Assembly (NCBI GenBank): GCA_003725585.1
Contig: RJMB01000011.1
Coordinates: 1 to 64,000 of the forward strand
Reading direction: 5' to 3'
DNA length: 64,000 nucleotides
DNA from: Halostreptopolyspora alba
GTDB taxonomy: Bacteria; Actinomycetota; Actinomycetes; Streptosporangiales; Streptosporangiaceae
The notes under the pieces are model-generated. The model saw only the letters and a list, made by a program, of their open reading frames with translations, did no database searches and was not told where the DNA came from. The position numbers and the translations under genes are program-made. Within the stretch, counting starts at the first letter, position 1; every line of letters starts with the position of its first letter. Of the stretch, positions 25,403 through 34,135 are shown one piece after another.

Positions 25403-26272
25403 TCATGGCTCGCCCGTACCTGAAGTTCGGGTGGGACCCGGTTCCCCGGTGGGCGGTGTCGGGCCTGGGACCGCGGTGGGGGACACGTCGAGCAGGTACC
25501 CGACCCCGCGCACCGTCCGGATGAGGTGGGGGTGGGTCACGTTGTCGCCCAACCGCTGCCGCAGTCGCCGAATGTGCACCGTGATGGTGTTGGCGGCGAG
25601 CTGGCGGTCGTTGCTCCAGATTCGTTGGCAGAGCTCGTCACGGCTGATCACCCGACCCGCGTTGCGCATCAGGTAGTGCAGCAGCTCGAACTCCCGCAAC
25701 GGAAGGCTGAGCGGTTCGTCGGCGTGCCACGCCTGGTGCCGCACCGGGTCCAGGCTGATCGGGCCGGTCCGCAACGGTCCGTCGGAGGGCTCGGTCGCGG
25801 CGTTGGCGTGGGCCGAGCGGATCAGGGTGAGCAACTCGTCGGTCTGGTATGGCCGCAGGACACAGGCGGTGGCGCCGGCTTGCAGCATGGTTACACCCTC
25901 ATCGGCGGTACCGGGCTGGACTCCGGCGATGATGGGCACGCCGAGCCCGCGGCGGAGCAGCGCGATGACCCGGTCCGAGCGTACGAGCTCGATATCGGCA
26001 CTGACCAGTACCAGATCGGGACGGAGGAGCCCGGCGCGAAACAGGGCCTCGGCGCCGTCGGTGCACACCGTGACGTCGACACGATGCGGCGCGAGCCGCA
26101 GCAGCAGGTCGCTGCCGACGTCGGGGTCGGACTCCGCGAGTAGGAGCCGCGATCCCCCGGCGGAGGCGGACTGTCGGGGGGTGTCCTCGGCGCCGGTGGA
26201 CAGCGTCACGGTTCCACCCTGGCCTGCGCTGTTGTTGTGCTGCCGCTTGCCTGACCCCGTCTCGTCATGCAC
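25403..26272 (-). CDS. OmpR-type transcription factor with degenerate receiver domain
   Basis: 289 residues: an N-terminal receiver-like domain (about 42-155) and a C-terminal winged helix (about 165-265: LREFELLHYLMRNAGRVISR, then QRLGDN and LIRTVRGVGYLLD). The receiver lacks the phosphorylation chemistry: the acidic pair reads E47-S48, the acceptor Asp is Ser91 (PDLVLVSADI), and the conserved Lys is Arg140. It therefore probably works without phosphorylation, as an orphan regulator. No histidine kinase is adjacent. The long Pro/Thr/Gly-rich C-terminal tail is unusual. GTG 26272 is one of several possible starts. Confidence 0.85.
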   Translation of the reverse strand: MHDETGSGKRQHNNSAGQGGTVTLSTGAEDTPRQSASAGGSRLLLAESDPDVGSDLLLRLAPHRVDVTVCTDGAEALFRAGLLRPDLVLVSADIELVRSDRVIALLRRGLGVPIIAGVQPGTADEGVTMLQAGATACVLRPYQTDELLTLIRSAHANAATEPSDGPLRTGPISLDPVRHQAWHADEPLSLPLREFELLHYLMRNAGRVISRDELCQRIWSNDRQLAANTITVHIRRLRQRLGDNVTHPHLIRTVRGVGYLLDVSPTAVPGPTPPTGEPGPTRTSGTGEP

Positions 26273-26492
26273 CGACCCTCATGAATCTCCGCGATGGGAA
26301 CGCTAACGGGATATTCAAGGCCGGTTACGTGAATGACCGGTTGACGCGCGGTGCCCGCGACGGAAACTCCGCCGGACCTCCTCGATCCCGCCCACACGAG
26401 GCGAGGAGTGTGGGTTTGGTTACTTTCGGTGACGCGGGACCACGACCACGGGTGGGCGCGGTCCCGCTACGCGAGGATCTCGGGAGAGCCGC

Positions 26493-26879
26493 TCACTCCT
26501 CCGTGGCGGGGTCCCCGTCGGCCTGCTGCTTGGCGATCTCCCGCTGGACCTCGTCCATGTCGAGTTCGCGGGCCTGTTTGATCAGGTCCTGCAACGCCTC
26601 TTCCGGCAGTGCCCCGGGCTGGGAGTAGATCACGGTCCGGTCCCGCACGACCATCAGGGTGGGGATCGACTGGATCTCGAAGCTCGCGGCCAGTTCCTGT
26701 TGGTCCTCGGTGTCGACCTTGGCGAAGACCAGGTCGGGGTTGTCCTCGGACGCCTTCTCGAACACCGGCGCGAACTGCTTGCACGGCCCGCACCACGACG
26801 CCCAGAAGTCGATCAGGACGAAGTCGTTCTCCGTCAGCGTCTCGTTGAAGTTGTCCTTGGTGAGCTCGATGGTCGCCAC
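26493..26879 (-). CDS. trxA: thioredoxin
   Basis: 128 residues with the active site FWASWCGPCKQF and cis-Pro in SIPTLMVV. Compared with the usual 105-110 residues it has a charged C-terminal extension (MDEVQREIAKQQADG...). It is a cytoplasmic disulfide reductase reduced by thioredoxin reductase, which is not in the window. GTG 26879 is chosen because GGAGAGACTTC lies directly before it and the product starts at ATIELTKDNF as in other actinobacterial thioredoxins. Single gene. Confidence 0.93.
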   Translation of the reverse strand: MATIELTKDNFNETLTENDFVLIDFWASWCGPCKQFAPVFEKASEDNPDLVFAKVDTEDQQELAASFEIQSIPTLMVVRDRTVIYSQPGALPEEALQDLIKQARELDMDEVQREIAKQQADGDPATEE

Positions 26880-27101
26880 GAAGTCTCTCCTGGGTACGGA
26901 TCGCTTACTCGTCCCTCCTAGAGCGGTCGTGCCCGCTGTTTTGTTCCACACGCGCCCCGGGCACGGGGAAAATCTGCCTGGCACGCCACGCGGATTCCCT
27001 ACAAAACTCCTGTTCAATACCGGTTTGGGGGGTTTGATCGTTCGCCACTAGCCTCGATGGTGGGCGGGCTGCGAGGACCAGAGAAGGGGGGAGGGGTGGC
27101 T

Positions 27102-27476
27102 GTGAACGCGCCAACATCGCCGGCCTCCGACGGGGGGCGTGACACCGAGGGTGTGGAGCCCGATTACCGGTTCACGCTCGCCAACGAACGCACGTTCCTC
27201 GCCTGGATCCGGACGGCGCTCGCGCTGATCGCGGGCGCGGTCGCTGTGCTGCATCTCGTCCCGCTCGACTGGGCTCCGGCGATGCGGACGGTCGTGGGTC
27301 TCGCCCTCGCGGGACTCGCGGTCTTCATCGCCGTGTACGCACCATTGCGCTGGATGCGGGTGCAGCGCGCGATGCGTCGGGAACGCCCGCTGCCGCTGAG
27401 CGTGCTCCCGGTCGTCATCGCCACGGGGGTGGCCCTGGTCTGCGTGGTGGTACTGCTGGGGAACTACGGCGCATGA
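27102..27476 (+). CDS. DUF202 (YidH-family) membrane protein
   Basis: About 124 residues: DYRFTLANERTFLAWIRTAL, the DUF202 signature, with three helices (ALIAGAVAVLHLV, TVVGLALAGLAVFIAVYA, LPVVIATGVALVCVVVLL). Function unknown. GTG 27102 has GGAGG seven bases upstream; GTG 27096 is too close to it. The stop overlaps the next gene by four bases. Confidence 0.82.
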   Translation: MNAPTSPASDGGRDTEGVEPDYRFTLANERTFLAWIRTALALIAGAVAVLHLVPLDWAPAMRTVVGLALAGLAVFIAVYAPLRWMRVQRAMRRERPLPLSVLPVVIATGVALVCVVVLLGNYGA

Positions 27477-27832
27477 GAATGAGGGACCCGGCGCTGCAGC
27501 CGGAACGGACCCTTCTCTCCTGGCAGCGCACCATCGCTGTGACCATCGTCGTCGCGCTGCTGTACCTGCGGCACCCCTCCCAGGCGGAAGAGCCGGCCAT
27601 GGCGGGCTTCGAGCAGTTGTACCGGGTCGCGGTGACGGTCGGGGTGATGGCGATGTCCGGTGTCCTCATCGTCCACGTGCGGCGCCGCTGGAAGAGGGCT
27701 GACGCGGAGACGCGTGACGGGGCCGGGGGTCGGGTGATGGCGCCGCTGGCGCGGCCGTGGGCGTTGTCCTTCGTTTCCGCCGGTGTGGCCGTGTTCGGTT
27801 CGCTGGTTGCGGCCGGCGCGGTCCTGACATAG
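27473..27832 (+). CDS. second DUF202-type membrane protein
   Basis: 119 residues with PALQPERTLLSWQRTIAVTI, the second DUF202 form, and three hydrophobic segments. ATG 27473 overlaps the stop of the preceding DUF202 gene (ATGA). The tandem arrangement of a YidH-like and a shorter DUF202 protein recurs in actinobacteria and mycobacteria; they may form a hetero-oligomer. Role unknown. Confidence 0.82.
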   Translation: MRMRDPALQPERTLLSWQRTIAVTIVVALLYLRHPSQAEEPAMAGFEQLYRVAVTVGVMAMSGVLIVHVRRRWKRADAETRDGAGGRVMAPLARPWALSFVSAGVAVFGSLVAAGAVLT

Positions 27833-27916
27833 GACCCGAGAGCGGGACCGGCCGCCGGGCCAGGAAGAGTCCGCGCGTTCCCGGCGGGATCGAACGGGAG
27901 TGGCCGGCTGCCACGG

Positions 27917-28906
27917 TTAGGCCATGGCCGCCTGCGGTGCGACCGTGGTGGTCGGGTTGTGCTCGATGATGGAGCGGATCACGTCGTCGAGCCGGCGCTC
28001 GGGAAGGTACCCGATGAGTCGCGCGGCCAGGGTGGTGTCGGGCATGCGGCGCTGCATGTCCTCGTACCCCTCCCCGTAGGCGTCCTCGTACGGGATGTAG
28101 CTGATCTCGCTTTGCGAGCCGGTGAGGTCGAGAACCCGGTCGGCGAGCCCCTTGATCGAGATCTCCTCCTTGCCGCCCAGGTTGACCGCCTTGTTGTGAG
28201 CGGCGGGCGTTTCGAGGAGCCGCACCATCGCCGGGACGACATCGAACACCGACCCGAAGCAGCGCCGCTGGGTCCCCTCGCCGTAGATCGTGATGGGCTC
28301 ATCGGCGAGCGCCTGTCTGACGAATCTGGGTACCACCATGCCGTACCGTCCTGTCTGGCGTGGTCCCACGATGTTGAAGAACCGGGTGATCACACAGGGG
28401 AGTCCCGACTCCGCCCCGTAGACGTAGGCGACCAGCTCGTCCAGCCCCTTCGTCGCGGCATACGACCAACGGCTCTTCAACGGCGAGCCGAGGATCCGGT
28501 CGGCGTCCTCGGTGAGGCCGTCCACGTCGTTCTTGCCGTAGACCTCGCTGGTCGAGGCGACGAGAAACCGGGCCTTGTGGGCGACCGCGGCCTCCACCAC
28601 GTTCTCGGTCCCGTGCAGGTTGGTCCGCAGTGACTGCAACGGCTTGTCCACGATGGTGTGGACCCCCACCGCCGCCGCGAGGTGGAAGACGGTGTCACTC
28701 CCCTCGATCACCTCGTTCACGAGTCTCTTGTCCAGGATCGAGCCGTGCACCAGCTCGAAGTCCGGGGTGCCACTGAGTTGCGTGAGGTTGGCACTGGACC
28801 CGGTCGAGAAGTCGTCCAGGGCTGTTACCTGATGGCCATGGGCGATCAGATGGTCGCATAGATGGGACCCTATGAATCCTGCGCCCCCGGTCACAACGGC
28901 CTTCAC
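27917..28906 (-). CDS. NAD-dependent sugar-nucleotide epimerase/dehydratase (SDR)
   Basis: 329 residues of the extended short-chain dehydrogenase type. The NAD-binding motif is VTGGAGFIGSHLCDHL at the start, with LDDFSTGS, the catalytic Ser/Thr in ASTSEVYG and YxxxK in SYAATK. It is similar to UDP-glucose 4-epimerase and UDP-glucuronate decarboxylase families; the exact sugar cannot be assigned. GTG 28906 follows GGAGGGAG. It is the last of three leftward genes with PIG-L and WbqC proteins and so probably supplies or modifies a nucleotide sugar for the same glycan. Confidence 0.88.
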   Translation of the reverse strand: MKAVVTGGAGFIGSHLCDHLIAHGHQVTALDDFSTGSSANLTQLSGTPDFELVHGSILDKRLVNEVIEGSDTVFHLAAAVGVHTIVDKPLQSLRTNLHGTENVVEAAVAHKARFLVASTSEVYGKNDVDGLTEDADRILGSPLKSRWSYAATKGLDELVAYVYGAESGLPCVITRFFNIVGPRQTGRYGMVVPRFVRQALADEPITIYGEGTQRRCFGSVFDVVPAMVRLLETPAAHNKAVNLGGKEEISIKGLADRVLDLTGSQSEISYIPYEDAYGEGYEDMQRRMPDTTLAARLIGYLPERRLDDVIRSIIEHNPTTTVAPQAAMA

Positions 28907-28981
28907 AGTCGTCTCCCTCCCTGTGGGTACGTGAGAATCGCTGGTTCGAACGCGGATGTGCGAGCCGAGCGGGGCCGTCCG

Positions 28982-29695
28982 TCAGGCGAGCCACCGCATC
29001 GTGTGGAAACCCTCCGCGAGAGCCACGCCACCTTGCATGCCTCGTAGTACGGCAAGACTACGTAGTGTGGCTTCCGAGCGAGTGTGCGGGTGCTCATGGG
29101 TCTGCGTCCCGTACATGCACATGGCCGCCAGCTTCGTGTCGAGATCGGTCTCCGCCAGCTCCACCAGGAGGTTCGGCGACGGTGCCGCGTCGTAGCGCCA
29201 CTGGTCGGCGGCTTCCTCGTAGGCGGCCACGACCCTCGGATGGTGGCGTTTGCGCGTGTCCGACGGGCGCAGTGCGGTGTGTACGGCCTCGGCGGTCACC
29301 TGGTGGTCCTGGTTGTAGCTGGTCCGGTGTGGCGCGAGGACGACTGTGGGCTCTATCTCCGCGATCGACAACGGACTGTGGCGCTCGAAGGCGTTGGACA
29401 GCTCGAAACGCGGGATGGCGTCGAGCTTGAGGTGGTACTCGTCGCCGGGGAACGCGACGTTCCAGTCATCCCAACGGAAGTGGTCCGCCACTTTCTTGAT
29501 CTCCGCGAACCGCTCATCGGCGGTCGAGTATCCCTTGGTCGACAGGTCCGCCGTATCACCAACGGTGACGAACTGCACGTAGATCTCGGCTCCGGCGTTC
29601 TTGACCTTGGCCATGAGACCACCACACCCCAGCGTTTCGTCGTCGGGGTGGGGCGCGTAGATCAGTAGTCGCTCCCGGGACCAGTCAATCGTCAT
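28982..29695 (-). CDS. PIG-L/LmbE-family deacetylase
   Basis: 237 residues. The zinc-binding motif is YAPHPDDETLGCGGLM at the N-terminus, with the second metal His in APHRTSYNQDHQVTAEAV. Members remove acetyl groups from GlcNAc-containing small molecules or glycans (MshB, PIG-L, teicoplanin deacetylase). ATG 29695 has AGGAATTGGC before it. It lies between WbqC and the epimerase gene on the same strand. The likely substrate is an N-acetyl sugar of the same pathway, by context only. Confidence 0.88.
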   Translation of the reverse strand: MTIDWSRERLLIYAPHPDDETLGCGGLMAKVKNAGAEIYVQFVTVGDTADLSTKGYSTADERFAEIKKVADHFRWDDWNVAFPGDEYHLKLDAIPRFELSNAFERHSPLSIAEIEPTVVLAPHRTSYNQDHQVTAEAVHTALRPSDTRKRHHPRVVAAYEEAADQWRYDAAPSPNLLVELAETDLDTKLAAMCMYGTQTHEHPHTRSEATLRSLAVLRGMQGGVALAEGFHTMRWLA

Positions 29696-29797
29696 GCCAA
29701 TTCCTAACCAGGGTGGTGTCAGTTCCAGAGGCCCGCACGCGGCACGGGTGTCCGCGCGTGGGTGGTGATCGCCACGTCGTGCGAGGTGACCGGGTGG

Positions 29798-30517
29798 CTA
29801 TCCAGCGCTCTGACCCCTCGAGCGCGCCTCGCGAAGGAGGTCGACTCCCGCCGGCCCGACGTTCAGCAGCAGATCGAGCGCCGCCATGCGCGGCAGGAAC
29901 TCCCCTTTCTTGACGGTGTGCTGTGGGTACTCCGGGTGCTGGAAATTCTGCCACTCAACGCCGATCCCGTAACGCTGGAAGATGCCTTCGTCCACGTAAC
30001 CGCGGGCTCCGTCACCGGAGAGCATTGTGGTCGCGCCGACCTTGGCGGAAAGCTGCGCCAACAACTCGCTCTTCTGGCCGGGAAACTCCCCCAGTTCGCT
30101 GGCGAGGACGGTCGGTGTGGTGATGTCGAAAGACTCCAGCACGAACCGGGTGGTCGCCATGGCTATGTCGGACAGGCGGTGCCACTCTCTTCCGTAGATC
30201 TCCAGAATTGAGTCCCCGAAGTCGTCCCAGAACGGCGCTTCCCGGTACCCGTGTTCCGCGATGGTTCTTCGGTGCTTTTCTCGCCATGACTGAGTGTTAT
30301 CGATCACTTTGTCCATAACACGCTCGTCCCGGCTCTGCTGGATCACCGGGACGGTAAGAAGCACGGGGCCGTTCTTGGATGCCACGTAGTTGCGGTTCTG
30401 CCACCCCTTGCGTTCGTACTGGACATGATCCAGAACGATGAACAGGTCGCTCCGGTCGATCTTGTCGACGAGTCCGAGCCAGGGCAAGTAGTGCGGCTGG
30501 TGCATGGCTACGCGCAC
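29798..30517 (-). CDS. WbqC-like family protein
   Basis: 239 residues with the WbqC signature VAMHQPHYLPWLGLVDKI, DLFIVLDHVQYERKGWQNRN and LSAKVGATTMLSGDGARGYV, then GVEWQNFQHPEYPQ. WbqC proteins are found in O-antigen and other surface-polysaccharide loci; their reaction has not been firmly established. GTG 30517 is preferred because GAGAGG lies 7 bases upstream. It is the first gene of the leftward WbqC-PIG-L-epimerase set, divergent from a processive glycosyltransferase. Confidence 0.85.
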   Translation of the reverse strand: MRVAMHQPHYLPWLGLVDKIDRSDLFIVLDHVQYERKGWQNRNYVASKNGPVLLTVPVIQQSRDERVMDKVIDNTQSWREKHRRTIAEHGYREAPFWDDFGDSILEIYGREWHRLSDIAMATTRFVLESFDITTPTVLASELGEFPGQKSELLAQLSAKVGATTMLSGDGARGYVDEGIFQRYGIGVEWQNFQHPEYPQHTVKKGEFLPRMAALDLLLNVGPAGVDLLREARSRGQSAG

Positions 30518-30896
30518 TTCGGTTCCTCTCCGGGGTGGATTGCGCACTCTGTGACTGTCGTGGGTGCAGCTCCCCTGGAGCATATTGGTCTTACCAGCTC
30601 ACATCGCGTGACCATGCGGCCGATCCGGACTTTTGGTTATTTTTTTGCCTGGAGTGTGAGCTGTGGGGCCGCAATGGTCGGAATATGAAGAATCTCGGCG
30701 GGCTAGTCATAGCAAGTCATCCTCCGCTGGTATTGGATCAATGTTACGGATCGATCGCAAGCATGGTCGGATGATTTGCGGTGTCCTACATAGGTCGCCT
30801 GGTTCTGTGAACTTCTCGCCTGGGCGCGGCGTCTACCAAGTGCCGACTTCGCTCGTTACCGTCGACACGACACCATTCCATCCGGAGGGTTACCCT
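30518..30896. other. divergent regulatory region of the glycan module
   Basis: 379 bases, AT-richer than average, with no supported gene. It must carry promoters for the WbqC operon (left) and the GT2 gene (right). Notable T-run at 30,639-30,648. Confidence 0.4.
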
Positions 30897-32447
30897 GTGC
30901 GCACCGCACGTTTCATCGGGAGTTGGTTCGCGGGCCTGATCGCCCTGGCGCTGGCCGTGACTCTGTTCACCCAGTGGCTCGGGTTCGCGTTGGGCACGGC
31001 CGCTGGACCCACCTCGCTGTTCCTCTGGATGGCGTTCGGGGTGAACCTGCTCGTCTGGAGCGCGATCGGCGGGCTGCGTTTCGTGGACGACTCCACCCGA
31101 GCCCTGCTGCGGCGTAGCGCCCCACGGGAGCGCTCCAAGGCCGTGGCGACCGCCCACGCCGGCGAGCGGGAGTCAACCGAGGACCGGGTCCTGGAGCGCG
31201 CGCCGGCCGGTGGCGGGGGCTCCGCGGGTCTCGACACGGGCGGGACAGCGGACGGGGACAGTCCCGAGGCCCGGGCCGAACCCCACGATTCCGCGTCGCC
31301 GGCACCGGACACGGACCGGATGCGGCTCGCGGTGATCATTCCCGCGCACAACGAGGAACCGGTCATCGACTCCGCGATCACCTCCGCTCTGCGGCTGTTC
31401 AACCGGTGGGACATCTACGTGGTGTCGGACAGCTCGCACGACGCGACCGCCGACATCGCCGCCGAGACCGGAATCAACGTCCTTGAGCTGCTCAGTAACC
31501 GGGGCAAGGCCGGGGCGATCGAGGCGGTGATCCAGGAGTTCGACCTGACCGAGAACTACGACGGCGTGGTCATCCTGGACGCCGACACCGAGCTTGACGC
31601 GAAGTACGTCGAGGGAGCCAAACGGCAGCTGGCCGACCCCGAGGTGGCGGCGGTGGCCGGGTTCGTCGTGGCGGAGTGGAAGCCCAAGGAGCGCACGGTC
31701 ATCGGACGGTTGATCTCGGCCTACCGCGACCGGCTCTACTGGATGTTGCAGTACCTGCTCAGGTTCGGCCAGACCTGGCGGTACACCAGCACCACGTTCA
31801 TCGTCCCGGGGTTCGCCAGTGTCTACCGGAGCAGTGTGCTCCGCCAGTTGGACATCAACCCCAAGGGGCTGGTGATCGAGGACTTCAACATGACGTTCGA
31901 GGTGCACCACCGCCGCCTCGGCCGGATATCGATGAACCCGGGTACCAAGGCCCGCTGCCAGGATCCCTTCACGCTCGGTGACTATGTCAAGCAGGTGCGT
32001 CGCTGGACGCTGGGTTTCTGGCAGACCGTCCGGCTCCACGGGATCTGGCCGAGCCTGTTCTGGTTCGTGCTCTTCTTCTACATCGTGGAGATCCTGCTCG
32101 TCTCGGTGCTACTCATCGTCACGGTCGGACTGGGGATCTTCACCCTCCTACCGGAGATCACCGGTGACGCGGTGCTGGGGCTCGGGTGGTACGCGACGGG
32201 GTACGCGGCGGTGACGGCGTTGTTGCCGCTGACCGCGATCGCGGTCGGCATGTTCGTCCCCGACTACGTCCTCACCTGTGTCATGGCGGCCATCCGGCGC
32301 CGACCGAGTTACCTGTTCTACGGGTTGTTCTTCCTGCCGATGCGGCTGATCGACTCCTACCTCACACTGCGGACCATTCCGCAGGCGTGGACCACGAAGT
32401 CCGACGGCCAGTGGAAGAGTCCGGTCCGTGCAGCCGGGAAGCTGTGA
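30897..32447 (+). CDS. processive family-2 membrane glycosyltransferase
   Basis: 516 residues. Two N-terminal helices (ARFIGSWFAGLIALALAVTL; SLFLWMAFGVNLLVWSAIGG) are followed by a charged, disordered linker of about 65 residues (75-140) and a GT2 catalytic domain. The motifs are VIIPAHNEEPVI, VILDADTELD (DxD), VIEDFNMTFEVHHR (ED) and QVRRW (QxxRW); four or more C-terminal helices form the channel. This is the architecture of poly-N-acetylglucosamine, hyaluronan or cellulose synthases, which extrude a beta-linked polymer while making it. GTG 30897 follows GGAGGG by 8 bases. Divergent from the WbqC/PIG-L/epimerase genes. Confidence 0.88.
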   Translation: MRTARFIGSWFAGLIALALAVTLFTQWLGFALGTAAGPTSLFLWMAFGVNLLVWSAIGGLRFVDDSTRALLRRSAPRERSKAVATAHAGERESTEDRVLERAPAGGGGSAGLDTGGTADGDSPEARAEPHDSASPAPDTDRMRLAVIIPAHNEEPVIDSAITSALRLFNRWDIYVVSDSSHDATADIAAETGINVLELLSNRGKAGAIEAVIQEFDLTENYDGVVILDADTELDAKYVEGAKRQLADPEVAAVAGFVVAEWKPKERTVIGRLISAYRDRLYWMLQYLLRFGQTWRYTSTTFIVPGFASVYRSSVLRQLDINPKGLVIEDFNMTFEVHHRRLGRISMNPGTKARCQDPFTLGDYVKQVRRWTLGFWQTVRLHGIWPSLFWFVLFFYIVEILLVSVLLIVTVGLGIFTLLPEITGDAVLGLGWYATGYAAVTALLPLTAIAVGMFVPDYVLTCVMAAIRRRPSYLFYGLFFLPMRLIDSYLTLRTIPQAWTTKSDGQWKSPVRAAGKL

Positions 32448-32565
32448 CCCAACCCGCGTAACGGGTGTTCACCGAGGCGTCTAGGCTCGCAGGGGCAAGA
32501 GGACCTCCGGTGACGTGCGCGTGGGGCCGCCGGAGGCCGCGCTGATCGACGGACGAGGTGCCCCT

Positions 32566-32970
32566 GTGGAAAAGAAGCGTCTGGCGTTCACGCTGTACCG
32601 GGTGCTCGCCTATGTCGCGGGTGTCTTCCTGCTGCTGCTGACCTTCGTGGCCATGCCGGCGAAGTACCTGGTGTCGCAGACCGCCCGGTTCTCCCTCGTG
32701 CCGGCTCCCGCTGGTACGGAACGGCTGTTCGGTGAGGACTCGGTTCTCATGATGCTCGTGGCGATCCCGCACGGCTACGTGTACATGGCCTACGTCCTTG
32801 TCGTGATCTGGGTCGCGCTGGAACGCCGTTGGGGAGCGGGGCGGACGCTCGGGGTCGCGATCGCCGGGACGATCCCGTTCGTCGGGCTGGTGGTGGAGCA
32901 CCGCCTGGCGAAGGCGGAGAAGGCCGCGGCCGGAAAGTCGGCTCAGGCGGTTCCGGTCGGCGAGGGCTGA
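32566..32970 (+). CDS. DUF3817 membrane protein
   Basis: 134 residues with the DUF3817 pattern: FTLYRVLAYVAGVFLLLL, AMPAKYLV, VAIPHGYVYMAYVLVVIWVA and GTIPFVGLVVEHRLAK. Three to four helices; integral membrane protein of unknown function found mainly in actinobacteria. GTG 32566 with GAGG 8 bases upstream is preferred over earlier in-frame starts. Its 3' end overlaps the 3' end of the convergent SURF1 gene by 28 bases. Confidence 0.82.
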   Translation: MEKKRLAFTLYRVLAYVAGVFLLLLTFVAMPAKYLVSQTARFSLVPAPAGTERLFGEDSVLMMLVAIPHGYVYMAYVLVVIWVALERRWGAGRTLGVAIAGTIPFVGLVVEHRLAKAEKAAAGKSAQAVPVGEG

Positions 32971-33830
32971 GCCCTCGCGGGGTTCCCGCTCGCGCCGTCG
33001 GGAGTGTCGGCCGGGCCGCCGGGCTCACCACCGGGGCCGTCGGGGGGTGCGCCGCCGGAACCGCGGTCGGTGTGGTCCCCCCTGGTTTCCCTGCGCATCA
33101 GGACGATCCAGAACACCAGGACGGCGATCCCGAAGACCACCCACTGGGCGGCGTAGCTCAGGCTGCGCCAGTTCCACTCGATCTCTTCGGGGGGCTCGGG
33201 AGGTGGGACCTGCTGTGGCCGCACTCCGGTCTGGTCACCGCCGTTCGCGGGATCCTGCCCGGCCAACAGAATGTAGCCCTCGTAGAGCTGGTAGGGCCAG
33301 TCGTCCAGCAACAGCGACGGGGCGATCCGTTCGGCCTGTCCCTCGGGCAGGTCCATGGGGACGAACCCCTCTTCGCTCTTCTGCGGTGGCTGTAGCCATC
33401 CGGTGACCGTGACCTCACCTTCGGGGAGGGGGGCGAGCTCGTCCGGGGTGTCCGCGGTGTCGCCGTCGACCCAGCCGCGGTGCACCGCCACGGCGGTGCC
33501 CTCCTCGGTGACGAGGGGAGCGACAACGTTGTACCCCTCCTCACCAGCGGGCGAGATCGCGGGAACCAGCAGTTCGGCCCCGGTGTCGTACTCTCCCCTC
33601 GTGGTAACGGCGGTGTTGGCCTCGCTCTCCGGCATGTACGCGCCGGGGTCGAGCACGGTGCGCAGCTGGTTGGCGGCGTCCGGGTCCTCGACCGGGTTGA
33701 CGATCTCGCCGCGTGAGGGGTCCTGGGCGCGTTCGAACTGCCAGTAACCGAAGACGAAGCAGCATATGGCGGCGAGCACGGCCAGTACGTGGAAACCGAG
33801 CCATCGGAGCCGCAACAACGGGTAGCGCAC
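32943..33830 (-). CDS. SURF1-family protein (cytochrome oxidase assembly)
   Basis: 295 residues. The N-terminal helix is GFHVLAVLAAICCFVFGYWQ with the signature WQFERAQ. An extracytoplasmic domain contains VAVHRGWVDGD and VTVTGWLQPPQ, and a second helix near residue 235 (LSYAAQWVVFGIAVLVFWIV) is followed by a Pro/Gly-rich cytoplasmic tail. SURF1 helps heme-copper oxidase assembly. ATG 33830 gives the usual start. No cytochrome oxidase genes are nearby. Confidence 0.87.
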   Translation of the reverse strand: MRYPLLRLRWLGFHVLAVLAAICCFVFGYWQFERAQDPSRGEIVNPVEDPDAANQLRTVLDPGAYMPESEANTAVTTRGEYDTGAELLVPAISPAGEEGYNVVAPLVTEEGTAVAVHRGWVDGDTADTPDELAPLPEGEVTVTGWLQPPQKSEEGFVPMDLPEGQAERIAPSLLLDDWPYQLYEGYILLAGQDPANGGDQTGVRPQQVPPPEPPEEIEWNWRSLSYAAQWVVFGIAVLVFWIVLMRRETRGDHTDRGSGGAPPDGPGGEPGGPADTPDGASGNPARAQPSPTGTA

Positions 33831-33925
33831 CCTCCCAGGTTATGCACGTTTGCGGAGGGAGAGCATGTGGCCTCCCGTTGACGATTGTTGCGTGGACTTG
33901 GAAGGGAGTAGACACACTAATGGAG

Positions 33926-33940
33926 ATTACTTTAAGTAAT
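33926..33940. promoter_or_regulatory. AT-rich 15-bp palindrome
   Basis: ATTACTTTAAGTAAT, a perfect palindrome around a central T, followed by TTTAAGT. Such AT-rich symmetry stands out strongly in this GC-rich sequence and suggests a regulator-binding site. Confidence 0.45.
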
Positions 33941-33949
33941 TTTAAGTGA

Positions 33950-34135
33950 CGGAGGGTTGTTGGGGTGGGGTGGGGGTGGGTAATCTGAGTACCAGCGCGT
34001 TAGGGAGACACAGATAGCGCGCTTCGCGAACTTTCGCAGGTCGCGACTCCAGGGGGGAGGAGTAGGCGACCGTTCCCGAGGCGAGGGCTGCCTCCGTGGT
34101 TTTGAGGGGGGACACGGAGGCGGCCCTCGCGTTTT
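33950..34135 (+). ncRNA. candidate small non-coding RNA
   Basis: A gene-free stretch between the SURF1 start and the XRE-cupin gene ends in a very strong plus-strand terminator (34,081-34,135), yet no plus-strand gene lies upstream of it. The interval has a G-rich tract, a TCGCGA...TCGCGA hairpin and a purine-rich GGGGGGAGGAG near 34,052. No known RNA family was recognised. The 5' end is a guess. Confidence 0.35.
34081..34135 (+). terminator. strong Rho-independent terminator without an upstream gene
   Basis: GCGAGGGCTGCCTCCGTG (34081-34098) pairs with 34113-34130 over 18 positions with a single T-G wobble; TTTT follows at 34,132. There is no T-run on the other side, so it acts rightward. 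Confidence 0.75.
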
